From assembly GCF_030035605.1 (NCBI RefSeq), contig NZ_CP106736.1:1-64000 (forward strand): DNA of 64,000 nt. Reading direction: 5' to 3'. Source of the DNA: Silvimonas soli. Lineage in GTDB: Bacteria; Pseudomonadota; Gammaproteobacteria; Burkholderiales; Chitinibacteraceae. Made by a program: the position numbers and the translations under genes. This document shows positions 52,776 to 62,297 of this stretch, piece by piece; within the stretch, counting starts at the first letter, position 1; each line of letters begins with the position of its first letter. The notes below the pieces were generated by a model. The model searched no databases, was not told where the DNA came from, and saw nothing but the letters and a program-made list of their open reading frames with translations.

Positions 52776-54266
52776 TCAGGCCGCTGGAATCGCAAACGCT
52801 GACACAGGTTGTTTGCGCTCGTCCAGCAGCGCTTGCGCCAGTTGCCCCAGGCGTTGAATGGCGCGCTCGTGCCGGGTCGTCCAGGTTTCGATGCAGCAAA
52901 TACGCAGACAATTGCGGTAACTGCGGCTGGGCGAAAACAATTCTCCCGGCGCAAACACAATGCCTTCCAGCATGGAGCGCCGCAATAGCTCCATCGTATC
53001 GATGCCCACAGGCAACTCAACCCACAACACAAAGCCACCGGCCGGCATATTGAGCCGGGTGCCAACAGGGAAATAACGCCGAATCGCCGCCACACCGCAG
53101 GTTACTTGATCGGCAATGGCTCGTCGCAGTTTGCGCAAATGGTGATCAAAGCCGCCGTTTTCCAGAAAGCGAGCGACGGTTTTCTGCAATACGGTTGAGG
53201 TGGAATAGGTGCTGATGAACTTGAGCTTTTCCAGTTCACGCCGCCAGCGCCCGGCCACGATCCAGCCGATCCGGAAGCCCGGCGCCAGCGTTTTAGTGAA
53301 CGACGAACACAGCATGACGTTGCCGGTTTTATCAAAGGCCTTGGCTGGTCGCGGACGCTCGCCGTGATGAAAGAACTCGCCGTACAGGTCATCTTCAATC
53401 AGCGGGATATTGCGTTCTGCCAGCAACTCGACCATGCGCCGTTTGTTCTCATCCGGCATCAAGCAACCCAGTGGATTGGAGAAATTGGGCAGCAACAATG
53501 CGGCTTTAACCTGGCCGTCGCGCGTCGCCAATTCCAGTGCTTCCACCGAAATACCGGTTTGCGGATGCGTAGGGATTTCCAGTGCTTTTAGCTGGTAGCT
53601 TTCCAATATCTGCAGCAAACCAAAATACGCCGGAGATTCAATCGCCACCACGTCGCCGGGTTTGGTTACAGCCCGCAAACATAGGTTGAGCGCCTCCAGA
53701 CAGCCATGCGTGACGATGACCTCGTCAGCCTCGAACTGGCCGCCCCAGGCTAGCGCCCGGCGGGCAATATGACGACGCAATTCCGGATCGCCGGGCGGAT
53801 TGCCATAATCGGCCAGCAAGGCGGGCTCATGCCGGGAAACTTGCGATAACAAGCGCTGCAGCGGTTGCAGCGGAAAATGATCCGGGCTGAGAATCGCCAG
53901 ACCAAATTCAACTTTGACCTCGGTGGTCTGACTGGATTGATACGGCCAGAATTCGGCGCGTGTCGTTACTTCTGAGGGGGTTTGCGGAGGTTGGGTCAGC
54001 ACAGGCGAACCAAAAGCCGATGTGCTTTTCACATAAAAACCGCTCTGCGGCCGGGCTTCGATCAGTCCGCGATCTTCCAGTTCACGATAGGCCTCCATTA
54101 CGGTAGACAGACTCAGTTGCCGCTGGGCCGACATCTTGCGCACCGATGGCAATTTTTCACCCGCCTTGAGCCGCCCCGCCAGAATGGCTTGCGCCAACTC
54201 TTCAGCCAGTTGATGGTAAAGCGTATCGGGCTTGCGTCGCCCGCTGGCGAAGGTCATGTCGTTCAT
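52776..54266 (-). CDS. MocR-type regulator (GntR HTH + aminotransferase domain)
   Basis: 496 residues. The N-terminal winged helix of the GntR family is at about 12-78 (LYHQLAEELAQAILAGRLKAGEKLPSVRKMSAQ). A fold-type I aminotransferase domain follows, with VIVTHGCLEALNLCL and the expected PLP lysine in SSFTKTLAPGFRIGW. Such proteins use PLP as a sensor and often regulate vitamin B6, amino-acid or GABA metabolism. No obvious target is adjacent, so the regulon is unknown. Confidence 0.92.
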   Translation of the reverse strand: MNDMTFASGRRKPDTLYHQLAEELAQAILAGRLKAGEKLPSVRKMSAQRQLSLSTVMEAYRELEDRGLIEARPQSGFYVKSTSAFGSPVLTQPPQTPSEVTTRAEFWPYQSSQTTEVKVEFGLAILSPDHFPLQPLQRLLSQVSRHEPALLADYGNPPGDPELRRHIARRALAWGGQFEADEVIVTHGCLEALNLCLRAVTKPGDVVAIESPAYFGLLQILESYQLKALEIPTHPQTGISVEALELATRDGQVKAALLLPNFSNPLGCLMPDENKRRMVELLAERNIPLIEDDLYGEFFHHGERPRPAKAFDKTGNVMLCSSFTKTLAPGFRIGWIVAGRWRRELEKLKFISTYSTSTVLQKTVARFLENGGFDHHLRKLRRAIADQVTCGVAAIRRYFPVGTRLNMPAGGFVLWVELPVGIDTMELLRRSMLEGIVFAPGELFSPSRSYRNCLRICCIETWTTRHERAIQRLGQLAQALLDERKQPVSAFAIPAA

Positions 54267-54389
54267 GGCGTCGATTCCATTGGAATATCAACTCCACTAT
54301 ATCGCGGCCAGGCAAAAAACAGAACAGTTTTAGAAAATCGAAAAAATGGGAGTGCTCAGGGGTAACAGTTTGGCTAACAGCCTGGCTGT

Positions 54390-54737
54390 TTACTGCGCAG
54401 CGGAGGCCGCTACCGCAACCGGGCTGGCAGTCAGCGCGCCACTCGCGGCGGCAGGGGCTGGTTTGCGGCTATCCAGAATCTGGAAAAACACTTCATCCTG
54501 GCGAACCATACCCAATTCATTGCGGGCACGCTCTTCTATGGCGGCCGTACCGGTTTTCAGATCGACCACATCGGCTTCGAGCGCGTCATTGCGTTCTTTT
54601 AGCTTTTCGTTTTTGGTGCGTTGATCCGCAAGTTGCGTATCAAGCTGCCAGACGCGCAGCCAGCTACCCTTGCCGATCCACAGGGGCCATTGCAGCAACA
54701 GAATCAGCAGCGCCAGAGCTATCGCGAGTGTTCGCAT
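54390..54737 (-). CDS. ftsB: Cell division protein FtsB
   Basis: 115 residues: a short cytoplasmic end, one membrane segment (LAIALALLILLLQWPLW), then a coiled coil (QLADQRTKNEKLKERNDALEADVVDL) and the conserved RARNELGMVRQDEVFFQI. The Ala/Pro-rich tail is longer than in E. coli. FtsB bridges FtsQ and FtsL in the divisome. It follows eno, as in many proteobacteria, but a terminator-like hairpin lies between them. Confidence 0.95.
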   Translation of the reverse strand: MRTLAIALALLILLLQWPLWIGKGSWLRVWQLDTQLADQRTKNEKLKERNDALEADVVDLKTGTAAIEERARNELGMVRQDEVFFQILDSRKPAPAAASGALTASPVAVAASAAQ

Positions 54738-54760
54738 GTATTTGGGGGGAAGGTAAAAGA

Positions 54761-54785
54761 AAACCGGAGCTTTGCGCTCCGGTTT
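54761..54785 (-). terminator. Hairpin between eno and ftsB
   Basis: On the minus strand AAACCGGAGC pairs with GCTCCGGTTT around a 5-base loop, followed by TCTTTT. It lies 24 bases before the ftsB start, so it may terminate or attenuate eno transcription. Confidence 0.75.
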
Positions 54786-54854
54786 CGGATGTTACTACAG
54801 CGGCACTTGAAAACCTAATGACAGGTTCACAAGTGCGTCATTTCGCCGTATCGC

Positions 54855-56150
54855 TTATTTGCGGATTTGATAGAACGCGTCAATACCCGGGTAGTAAGCT
54901 GCATCGCCCAGTTCTTCTTCGATACGCAGAAGCTGATTGTACTTGGCGATACGGTCAGAACGGCTCAGCGAGCCAGTCTTGATTTGCATGCAGTTGGTAG
55001 CCACGGCCAGATCAGCAATGGTGCTGTCTTCGGTTTCGCCGGAGCGATGGCTCATCACCGAGGTATAACCAAAGCGCTTGGCCAGATCAACCGCAGCCAG
55101 GGTTTCAGACAACGAACCGATCTGGTTAACCTTGATCAGGATCGAGTTGCAAATGCCCTTCTTGATGCCTTCAGCCAGAATCTTGGTGTTGGTCACAAAC
55201 AGGTCATCGCCAACCAGTTGAACGCGCTTGCCCAGACGGTCGGTCAGAACCTTCCAGCCGTCCCAATCGCGCTCGCCCATGCCGTCTTCGATCGAGATGA
55301 TCGGGTACTTGTTGGCCAGGCTTTCCAGGTAATCAACCATTTGTTCAGAAGTCAGTTCACGCTTGTCGCTCTTCTTGAACACGTACTTGCCGGTAGCCTT
55401 GTCGAAGAATTCCGACGCAGCGCAATCCAGTGCAATGCAGATTTGCTCGCCAGCCTTGTAGCCAGCTTTTTCAATCGCGGCCAGGATCAGATCCAGTGCT
55501 TCTTCAGCGTTGGCAACATCAGGCGCAAAACCGCCCTCATCACCCACCTGAGTTGGCATGCCCTTGTCGTGCAGAATCTTCTTCAGATTGTGGAAGATTT
55601 CCGCGCCGTAACGCAGTGCTTCGCGGAAAGTCGGAGCGCCAACCGGCACAATCATCAGTTCCTGGAAGTCCAGGCTGTTGCTGGCGTGTTCGCCACCGTT
55701 CACTACGTTCATCATTGGCACTGGCAGTGCCATCGGGCCCGAACCGCCTACGTAGCGGTACAGCGGCAGACCAGCTTCGTCAGCGGCAGCCTTGGCTACA
55801 GCCAGCGACACAGCCAGGATCGCGTTGGCGCCCAGCTTGCTCTTGTCTTCAGTGCCATCCAGATCCAGCATGGCCTTGTCGATGAAGGCCTGGTCGGCAG
55901 CGTCCAGACCAATGATGGCTTCACAGATTTCGGTATTGATGTTTTCGACGGCAGTCAGCACGCCCTTGCCCATGTAGCGGCTCTTGTCACCGTCACGCAG
56001 TTCAAGTGCTTCGCGCTCGCCGGTGGATGCGCCAGACGGCACAGCCGCACGGCCCATGACACCCGATTCCAGCAACACGTCTGCTTCGACTGTCGGATTG
56101 CCGCGAGAATCCAGAATCTCGCGGGCGATGACTTCAACGATGGCACTCAT
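54855..56150 (-). CDS. eno: Enolase
   Basis: 431 residues from ATG 56150, eight bases after AGAGGT; an ATG at 56156 is too close to that site. Diagnostic stretches: REILDSRGNPTVEADVLLESG, GASTGEREALELRDGD, the metal ligands around IALDCAASEFFD and SIEDGMGERDWDGWK, and the active-site lysine region SILIKVNQIGSLSETL. It converts 2-phosphoglycerate to phosphoenolpyruvate. It lies 79 bases after kdsA in the same direction. Confidence 0.97.
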   Translation of the reverse strand: MSAIVEVIAREILDSRGNPTVEADVLLESGVMGRAAVPSGASTGEREALELRDGDKSRYMGKGVLTAVENINTEICEAIIGLDAADQAFIDKAMLDLDGTEDKSKLGANAILAVSLAVAKAAADEAGLPLYRYVGGSGPMALPVPMMNVVNGGEHASNSLDFQELMIVPVGAPTFREALRYGAEIFHNLKKILHDKGMPTQVGDEGGFAPDVANAEEALDLILAAIEKAGYKAGEQICIALDCAASEFFDKATGKYVFKKSDKRELTSEQMVDYLESLANKYPIISIEDGMGERDWDGWKVLTDRLGKRVQLVGDDLFVTNTKILAEGIKKGICNSILIKVNQIGSLSETLAAVDLAKRFGYTSVMSHRSGETEDSTIADLAVATNCMQIKTGSLSRSDRIAKYNQLLRIEEELGDAAYYPGIDAFYQIRK

Positions 56151-56235
56151 TGGCATTACCTCTGTAGGTGGTTGATCTTAAAACTGCAACTTCTGACCCA
56201 GTGGTGACTGCGGCTATCAGCATAGCCCATTTGTA

Positions 56236-57087
56236 TTACAGCGTTTGTTCGATGAACGGCTTGCCTTTTACTGCTGCATCAATGGTTTGCAGTGTAGTCA
56301 GCAATTCTTTCATGCGGCCCAATGGCCAGGCGTTCGGACCGTCGGACTTGGCCACGGCCGGGTTCGGGTGCGTTTCAGCGAAGAGGCCGGAAATGCCGAC
56401 CGCAACTGCAGCGCGCGCCAATACCGGCACGAATTCGCGCTGCCCGCCGGAGCTGGTGCCTTGACCGCCCGGCAACTGCACTGAGTGCGTGGCATCAAAC
56501 ACGACCGGGCAACCGGTTTCACGCATGATCGACAAGCTGCGCATGTCGCTCACCAAGTTGTTATAGCCGAATGACACGCCGCGCTCGCAAGCCATGAAGA
56601 CATCTTCCGGCAGACCGGCTTCCAGAGCGGCTTCGCGGGCTTTATCCATGACATTTTTCATGTCGCCGGGCGCCAGGAACTGGCCCTTCTTGATGTTTAC
56701 CGGGCGGCCAGACTGGGCACAGGCCCGGATAAAATCGGTCTGGCGGCACAGGAAAGCGGGGGTTTGCAGAACATCGACCACGGCCGACACCGGCTTGATC
56801 TGGTCGATTTCATGGATGTCGGTCAACACCGGCACACCCACTTGTTCTTTAACCTTGGCCAGAATGCGCAGGCCTTCATCCATGCCGTAGCCGCGAAAGG
56901 TCTTGCCCGAAGAACGGTTGGCCTTGTCGAAGCTGGACTTGAAAATGAAGTTGATGCCCAGTTCGGTGGTGATTTCTTTCAGCTGACCGGCAACATCAAT
57001 AGAAAATTGCTCGCCTTCGATAACGCACGGGCCGGCAATCAGAAAAAAGGGCTGGTCCAGCCCGACTTCAAATCCGCAAAGCTTCAT
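56236..57087 (-). CDS. kdsA: 3-deoxy-D-manno-octulosonate 8-phosphate synthase
   Basis: 283 residues behind GGAGCAATTCC. Conserved motifs FFLIAGPCVIE, FKSSFDKANRSSGKTFRG and VFDATHSVQLPGG. It makes KDO-8-phosphate from arabinose-5-phosphate and PEP, the first KDO step for lipopolysaccharide, confirming a Gram-negative host. Between pyrG and eno in the usual betaproteobacterial order. Confidence 0.97.
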   Translation of the reverse strand: MKLCGFEVGLDQPFFLIAGPCVIEGEQFSIDVAGQLKEITTELGINFIFKSSFDKANRSSGKTFRGYGMDEGLRILAKVKEQVGVPVLTDIHEIDQIKPVSAVVDVLQTPAFLCRQTDFIRACAQSGRPVNIKKGQFLAPGDMKNVMDKAREAALEAGLPEDVFMACERGVSFGYNNLVSDMRSLSIMRETGCPVVFDATHSVQLPGGQGTSSGGQREFVPVLARAAVAVGISGLFAETHPNPAVAKSDGPNAWPLGRMKELLTTLQTIDAAVKGKPFIEQTL

Positions 57088-57161
57088 GGAATTGCTCCAG
57101 TGAGATGTGAGACGGCGGGCGGCCAGAATTGCCTGGCCTGCCCGCCCTCTTCACGGATGAA

Positions 57162-58814
57162 TCAGCAACTTACGCCTTCACGGCCATGCTCACGAGCATA
57201 GGCGATGGCTGCTTCGATATAGGCTTTGAACAACGGGTGGCCATCACGCGGTGTAGAAGTGAATTCCGGGTGGAACTGGCAAGCAAAGAACCAGCGATGA
57301 CCTGGTAGTTCGATGGTTTCTACCAGTTGTTCGGCGCCGGTGGATTTGCCGCTGATTTTCAGGCCAGCTGCAGCCAGGCGCGGCAGGTAGTAGTTATTCA
57401 CTTCATAGCGATGACGATGGCGTTCGGTAATGGTTCCTTCGCCGTAAATCTTTGCGGCCAGCGAACCTTCTTCCAGACGGCATTCCTGTGCACCCAGGCG
57501 CATGGTGCCGCCCATATTGGAATTGGCATCACGTGTTTCGATCTTGCCGTCGTGATTAACCCATTCGTCAATCAGCGCCACGACTGGGTATTCAGTTTCG
57601 AGATCAAACTCAGTGGAATTGGCGCCCGGCATGCTGGCGATATCACGTGCGTATTCGATCAAGGCAATCTGCATGCCCAGACAAATACCCAGATACGGGA
57701 TATTGTTTTCGCGAGCGTATTTCACTGCGCGAATCTTGCCTTCCACGCCACGCTTGCCAAAGCCGCCCGGTACCAGAATTGCGTCCACGTTCTTGAGCGC
57801 GTCCAGCGATTCGGTTTCCAGATTTTCGGAATCGATAAACTGGATCTTCACTTCGCTACCGGTATGAATACCAGCGTGCTTGAGCGCTTCAATCAGCGAT
57901 TTGTACGATTCGGTCAGATCGACATATTTGCCAACCATGGCGATATTGACGGTCTGCGTCGGATTCTGGATTGCATTGACGATTTTGTCCCACACCGCCA
58001 GATTGGCTGGTGGCAAAGTCAATTCCAGTTGCTTGCAGATAATGTCGTCAATACCCTGATTGCACAGCACGCGTGGAATCTGGTAAATCGACGGCACGTC
58101 CGGACACGACACAACTGCCTTGAGCGACACATTGGTGAACAAGGCAATTTTTTTGCGTTCTTCTTCCGGCACGACGCGATCAGCGCGGCAAATCAGCACA
58201 TCTGGCTGAATACCGATTTCACGCAATTCTTTCACGCTGTGCTGGGTTGGCTTGGTTTTGATTTCACCGGCCGCGGCAATGTATGGCACGTAAGACAAGT
58301 GCACAAAGCAGGTGTTTTCTTTGCCCAGCGTCACGCCCATCTGGCGGATAGCTTCAAGGAACGGCAAAGACTCGATATCACCGACGGTGCCACCGACTTC
58401 AATCACGGCCAGTTCAGCATCGCCCGCACCTTGTTCGACGAAATGACGGATTTCATCGGTAATGTGAGGAATAACCTGAACGGTTTTGCCGAGGTAGTCG
58501 CCACGGCGTTCTTTTTTGATCACCGAGTCATAAATCTGACCGGTGGTGAAGTTATTGCGCTTGTTCATCTTCGAATGGATGAAGCGCTCGTAATGACCCA
58601 GGTCCAGGTCGGTTTCTGCACCGTCTTCGGTAACAAAAACTTCGCCGTGCTGCATGGGGCTCATGGTGCCCGGATCCACATTGATGTATGGATCGAGCTT
58701 CATCATGGTGACTTTAAGGCCGCGAGACTCAAGAATTGCGGCCAGTGACGCGGCGGCGATGCCCTTCCCCAAAGAGGAGACAACGCCACCGGTTACGAAG
58801 ATGTACTTGGTCAT
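57162..58814 (-). CDS. pyrG: CTP synthase
   Basis: 550 residues. Synthetase domain MTKYIFVTGGVVSSLGKGIAAASLA with metal and nucleotide sites further on (DPYINVDPGTMSP, EVGGTVGDIESLPF). The glutaminase domain has the catalytic Cys in YLGICLGMQIALIEYAR and His-Glu in CQFHPEFTSTP. It forms CTP from UTP and glutamine. The ribosome-binding site is weak. First gene of the pyrG-kdsA-eno group. Confidence 0.97.
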   Translation of the reverse strand: MTKYIFVTGGVVSSLGKGIAAASLAAILESRGLKVTMMKLDPYINVDPGTMSPMQHGEVFVTEDGAETDLDLGHYERFIHSKMNKRNNFTTGQIYDSVIKKERRGDYLGKTVQVIPHITDEIRHFVEQGAGDAELAVIEVGGTVGDIESLPFLEAIRQMGVTLGKENTCFVHLSYVPYIAAAGEIKTKPTQHSVKELREIGIQPDVLICRADRVVPEEERKKIALFTNVSLKAVVSCPDVPSIYQIPRVLCNQGIDDIICKQLELTLPPANLAVWDKIVNAIQNPTQTVNIAMVGKYVDLTESYKSLIEALKHAGIHTGSEVKIQFIDSENLETESLDALKNVDAILVPGGFGKRGVEGKIRAVKYARENNIPYLGICLGMQIALIEYARDIASMPGANSTEFDLETEYPVVALIDEWVNHDGKIETRDANSNMGGTMRLGAQECRLEEGSLAAKIYGEGTITERHRHRYEVNNYYLPRLAAAGLKISGKSTGAEQLVETIELPGHRWFFACQFHPEFTSTPRDGHPLFKAYIEAAIAYAREHGREGVSC

Positions 58815-58927
58815 GGCAGTGGGTACAGATTGGAATTCCGTATTCTATACGAACACCCCCTTCCCCTCAATTCTGGACAAGCACAACAACTTGTGATTTC
58901 AGCGCCAAATACCTGCCACCACAGGAT

Positions 58928-59821
58928 TTATTTATTTTTCCGACCGTAGGCATACCCAGGTTCGTCTCCGCCGGCCTTCAATAGAATCCGGTCCAGCAAG
59001 GCTGTCGGTAGCAGGCGTTTGAGATACCAGAATACCTTGGCCGGCACGGTTACCTGATAGCGAGCCAACGGGGTGTCGGCGGCCAGTACCTGTTCGACCA
59101 CTGTCAGCACCGCTTCAGCTGGCAGCGTAAACGGCGCCGCCGGGCCGGGTTTGGCCAGACGCTTTTGCATGGCCTCATATGCCGGGCGATGAAAGCTGCC
59201 CGCTGCGTCTATCCAGCGTGTGAATTGCTGCTGGGCATTGGGGCGAAAACGACTGGTGATTGGCCCCGGCTGTACCAGGACCACTTGCACACCACTGCCA
59301 TGCAATTCCTGGCGCAAGGTATCGGCAAAACCTTCGAGCGCAAATTTGCTCGCGTTATAGGCGCCGCGATACGGCATGGCAGCGTACCCCAGGACCGAAC
59401 TGTTAATAACGATTCGCCCGTTGCCTTGGCGGCGCATGGCGGGCAAAACCGCATTGGTCAGTTCAATGGTGCCAAAGACATTGGTTTCAAACTGATGTCT
59501 TAGCGCATCCCGACTCAGATCCTCCACTGCGCCCGGCACCGCAAAACCGGCATTATTGAACACCGCATCCAGCGTGCCGCCCGTGCGCAGCAAGACCTCC
59601 GCCACACAGTGACGAATGGATTCGCCATCTGCTATATCCAGCTGCAAAGCTTCCAGCCCCTCTTGCTCCAGCCGGGCCACGTCGTCGGCCTGGCGTGCGG
59701 TGGCAAACACCCGCCAACCCTTGCGAGCCAGCCCGTGTGCCACGGTGTAGCCAATGCCGGTTGAGGAGCCACTCACCAGAATCGTGCGAATTTTTTTAGA
59801 CAATTCACTACCTTGGATCAT
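58928..59821 (-). CDS. Short-chain dehydrogenase/reductase
   Basis: 297 residues from ATG 59821 behind AAAGGACATGTTGA. The NAD(P) motif is VSGSSTGIGYTVAHGL, with VFNNAGFAVPG and catalytic Ser...Tyr-x3-Lys in SSVLGYAAMPYRGAYNASKFAL. The length and C-terminal extension (ending GYAYGRKNK) resemble the DltE-like/retinol-dehydrogenase-like SDRs of bacteria. Substrate unknown. Divergent from the PhaB-like gene. Confidence 0.88.
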   Translation of the reverse strand: MIQGSELSKKIRTILVSGSSTGIGYTVAHGLARKGWRVFATARQADDVARLEQEGLEALQLDIADGESIRHCVAEVLLRTGGTLDAVFNNAGFAVPGAVEDLSRDALRHQFETNVFGTIELTNAVLPAMRRQGNGRIVINSSVLGYAAMPYRGAYNASKFALEGFADTLRQELHGSGVQVVLVQPGPITSRFRPNAQQQFTRWIDAAGSFHRPAYEAMQKRLAKPGPAAPFTLPAEAVLTVVEQVLAADTPLARYQVTVPAKVFWYLKRLLPTALLDRILLKAGGDEPGYAYGRKNK

Positions 59822-59958
59822 TCAACATGTCCTTTGCGCCAAGAGGGTCTTATTATGAGATTGGTTGCCCGCGACAAACGAAGCAACCAGACCGGAACAG
59901 GATTGTGCCGGAATCCGCGAGGTGATTCCGAGCTTAAAACAATGAGGAGAACATCATT

Positions 59959-60693
59959 ATGGCCAAAGTCGCACTGGTAACTGGCGGCATGGGCGGGATT
60001 GGCACCGCCATTTGCAAGGCACTCGCCGACGCCGATTTTACCGTGGTTACTACCTACTCACGCCCAGGAAAAGAACAGCAATGGCTGGAAGAAACGCGCG
60101 CGGCGGGCTATCAATTTCACGCTTTTGAGTGCGATGTCACCAGCTTTGACGCCAGCGTCCGGCTGGCGGCGCAAGTTCGCGATACCGTCGGCGAGGTTGA
60201 TGTGCTGGTCAATAACGCCGGCATCACGCGCGACGCCAGCTTTCGCAAGCTGACTCAAGTGGATTGGGACGCCGTTATGTCGACCAATCTGGACTCGGTT
60301 TTCAATGTCACCAAACAGTTTGTCGATGGCATGAGCGAACGCAATTGGGGACGAGTCATCAATATCTCGTCGATCAACGGGCAGAAAGGTCAATTTGGCC
60401 AGACCAACTACTCTGCGGCCAAGGCCGGCATGCACGGCTTTACCATGGCTCTGGCGCAAGAAGTGGCCCGTAAAGGCGTAACCGTTAACACCATCAGCCC
60501 CGGTTATATCGCGACCGAAATGGTTATGGCGGTGCCGGAAGAAGTGCGCGGCAAGATCGTGGCGCAGATTCCGGTTGGGCGGCTGGGCAAGCCTGAAGAA
60601 GTGGCAGGATTGGTGACTTATCTGGCTTCTGATTTGGCCGGATTCGTCACCGGCGCCAACATCGCCATCAATGGTGGGCAGCACACGGGCTGA
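59959..60693 (+). CDS. phaB: Acetoacetyl-CoA reductase (PhaB-like SDR)
   Basis: 244 residues behind GAGGAGAACATCATT. NADPH motif VTGGMGGIGTAICKAL; catalytic Ser and Tyr-x3-Lys in NISSINGQKGQFGQTNYSAAKAGMHGF. The GQFGQTNYSAAKAG pattern and length match PhaB, which reduces acetoacetyl-CoA for polyhydroxybutyrate, better than FabG. No phaA or phaC lies in the window. It ends at a strong terminator. Confidence 0.88.
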   Translation: MAKVALVTGGMGGIGTAICKALADADFTVVTTYSRPGKEQQWLEETRAAGYQFHAFECDVTSFDASVRLAAQVRDTVGEVDVLVNNAGITRDASFRKLTQVDWDAVMSTNLDSVFNVTKQFVDGMSERNWGRVINISSINGQKGQFGQTNYSAAKAGMHGFTMALAQEVARKGVTVNTISPGYIATEMVMAVPEEVRGKIVAQIPVGRLGKPEEVAGLVTYLASDLAGFVTGANIAINGGQHTG

Positions 60694-60720
60694 GGTCTGC
60701 CCGAGTCGTTCATCAAATGT

Positions 60721-60753
60721 AAAAAACGGCGTGATGATCTCACGCCGTTTTTT
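60721..60753. terminator. Bidirectional terminator
   Basis: AAAAAACGGCGTGA and TCACGCCGTTTTTT pair over 14 bp around a short loop, giving a T run on either strand. It separates the PhaB-like gene from the convergent TetR gene. Confidence 0.9.
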
Positions 60754-60776
60754 ATTGGGTCATCAAAGTAACCGTT

Positions 60777-61373
60777 TCAAGCCAGATGCATTGCTCGCAG
60801 GAAGAAATCCACCACTTCGCTTACTGCCACACTCTCATTGGCGGGGTCGGGCGCATCGTCGCCAAACATCATGCCCAGACGCTCCTGACTGGCCAGTAAA
60901 TCCAGCAACATGCTGGCCGTACGCAGCGGGTTTTCACGACGCAGCTCGCCACGTTGCATGGCTTGCTCCAGTTCTTGCGCCAACTGGCTGGCGCAGCGCT
61001 GGATGCAGTTTTGATAAAAGTGCCGGGCCAGCTCCGGAAAGCGCGGCGCTTCGCTGGTCAATACGCGATGCAGGCTCACCGATTCTGGCGTCAGTACGCG
61101 AGCGCGAAACCCCGTACCGAAGGCAACCAGTCGATCACGCAAGCTGGCATTGCCATCCTCCAGCACCGACAGCATCTCCGCCACTTTGGCCGATAGTGCC
61201 GACTCAAATAGCGTCTGTTTGCTGCCAAAGCGGTTGTACACCGTTTGCCGCGCCACGCCCGCCCGGCTGGCTACCAGATCAATACTGGCGCGATAGCCCG
61301 ACTCGCAAAAGACCTGCATGGCAGCCTCGAGCACGCGCTCGGCGCAATCGTGAGTGGGTGTTTCTGACGACAT
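60777..61373 (-). CDS. TetR-family regulator
   Basis: 198 residues from ATG 61373; an in-frame start at 61397 has no better ribosome-binding site. N-terminal helix-turn-helix RVLEAAMQVFCESGYRASIDLVASRAGVARQTVYNRFGSK. The C-terminal ligand domain resembles the AefR-type group (LRDRLVAFGTGFRARVL). Target unknown. Upstream of it in the same direction there are only the sugar transporter genes. Confidence 0.9.
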   Translation of the reverse strand: MSSETPTHDCAERVLEAAMQVFCESGYRASIDLVASRAGVARQTVYNRFGSKQTLFESALSAKVAEMLSVLEDGNASLRDRLVAFGTGFRARVLTPESVSLHRVLTSEAPRFPELARHFYQNCIQRCASQLAQELEQAMQRGELRRENPLRTASMLLDLLASQERLGMMFGDDAPDPANESVAVSEVVDFFLRAMHLA

Positions 61374-61529
61374 GAACAAGATGGGCGCTCGATACAAATA
61401 ATTGCTTGTGGATTAGACGATCCAGTCCATTTTAGCCCGCTTATCTGTCCGCTTCACCTATTTTGATATACCAGGTTGATCAATTACGAGATTCACGACA
61501 AACCGCCCCGCAACATGGCCGGTTACCCG

Positions 61530-62297
61530 TCAAACGGTTTGCGCCGCGTATTCACTTCCCACCATCAAGCGCACGATTTCTTCACCGTGGGTATCGCGAG
61601 TCAGTCGCTCACCCGCCGCCTCGCCCCGGCGCAAGACAAAAATGCGGTCAGCCACGGCAAAAATGTCGTGCAGATTATGCGAGATCAGCAATACCGCTAC
61701 GCCCTGCGCTTTAAGTGTCTGGATCAACTCCATGACTTTGCGTTGCTCCGGCACGCCCAGCGCGGCGGTGGGTTCGTCCATGATCAAGACGCGGGCGTTC
61801 CAGTAAATGGCGCGGCCGATGGCGATGGCCTGGCGTTGTCCACCCGACAACATCTGCACTGGCCCCGCCAGTTTGCGCTCTGGAATCACGATATCCAGTC
61901 GATCCAGCACCTCGCGCGCCACTTTGCGCATGCGTTCGCGATCGATTACCGGCAAGCCCAGCTTGCGCCGCATGGGTTCGCGGCCCAGAAAAATATTGCC
62001 GCCCACATCAAGGTTGTCGGCCAGCGCCAGGTCCTGATAAATGGTTTCGATACCTTTGCTGCGCGCATCTTGCGGGTCTTGCATCGACAACGGCTTGCCA
62101 TCAAAAAACAGCTCGCCTTCTTGCGCCCGGTAAACGCCGGAAATGATTTTGATCAGTGTTGATTTACCAGCGCCATTGTCGCCCGCCAAGGCGAGCACCT
62201 CACCCGGAAACAAGGCCAGCGAAATGTTTTTAAGCGCCTGCACACCGCCAAAGCGGATGGAGATATTGCGCACTTCCAGAATCGGCACCAACGTCAT
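61530..62297 (-). CDS. Sugar ABC transporter ATPase (FrcA-like)
   Basis: 255 residues with a single cassette: Walker A GDNGAGKST, signature LSGGQRQAIA, Walker B ARVLIMDEPTAAL, switch His in LLISHNLHD. The single-domain form is like fructose-type FrcA; RbsA/XylG-type ATPases have two cassettes. Its ATG overlaps the permease stop (TGATG). It powers uptake of the ligand bound by the protein encoded upstream. Confidence 0.9.
   Translation of the reverse strand: MTLVPILEVRNISIRFGGVQALKNISLALFPGEVLALAGDNGAGKSTLIKIISGVYRAQEGELFFDGKPLSMQDPQDARSKGIETIYQDLALADNLDVGGNIFLGREPMRRKLGLPVIDRERMRKVAREVLDRLDIVIPERKLAGPVQMLSGGQRQAIAIGRAIYWNARVLIMDEPTAALGVPEQRKVMELIQTLKAQGVAVLLISHNLHDIFAVADRIFVLRRGEAAGERLTRDTHGEEIVRLMVGSEYAAQTV

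Noticed and set aside
54867..56207. 446-codon plus-strand frame opposite eno
   Set aside because: Antisense shadow of enolase, which is certain.
57327..58748. 473-codon plus-strand frame opposite pyrG
   Set aside because: Antisense shadow of CTP synthase.
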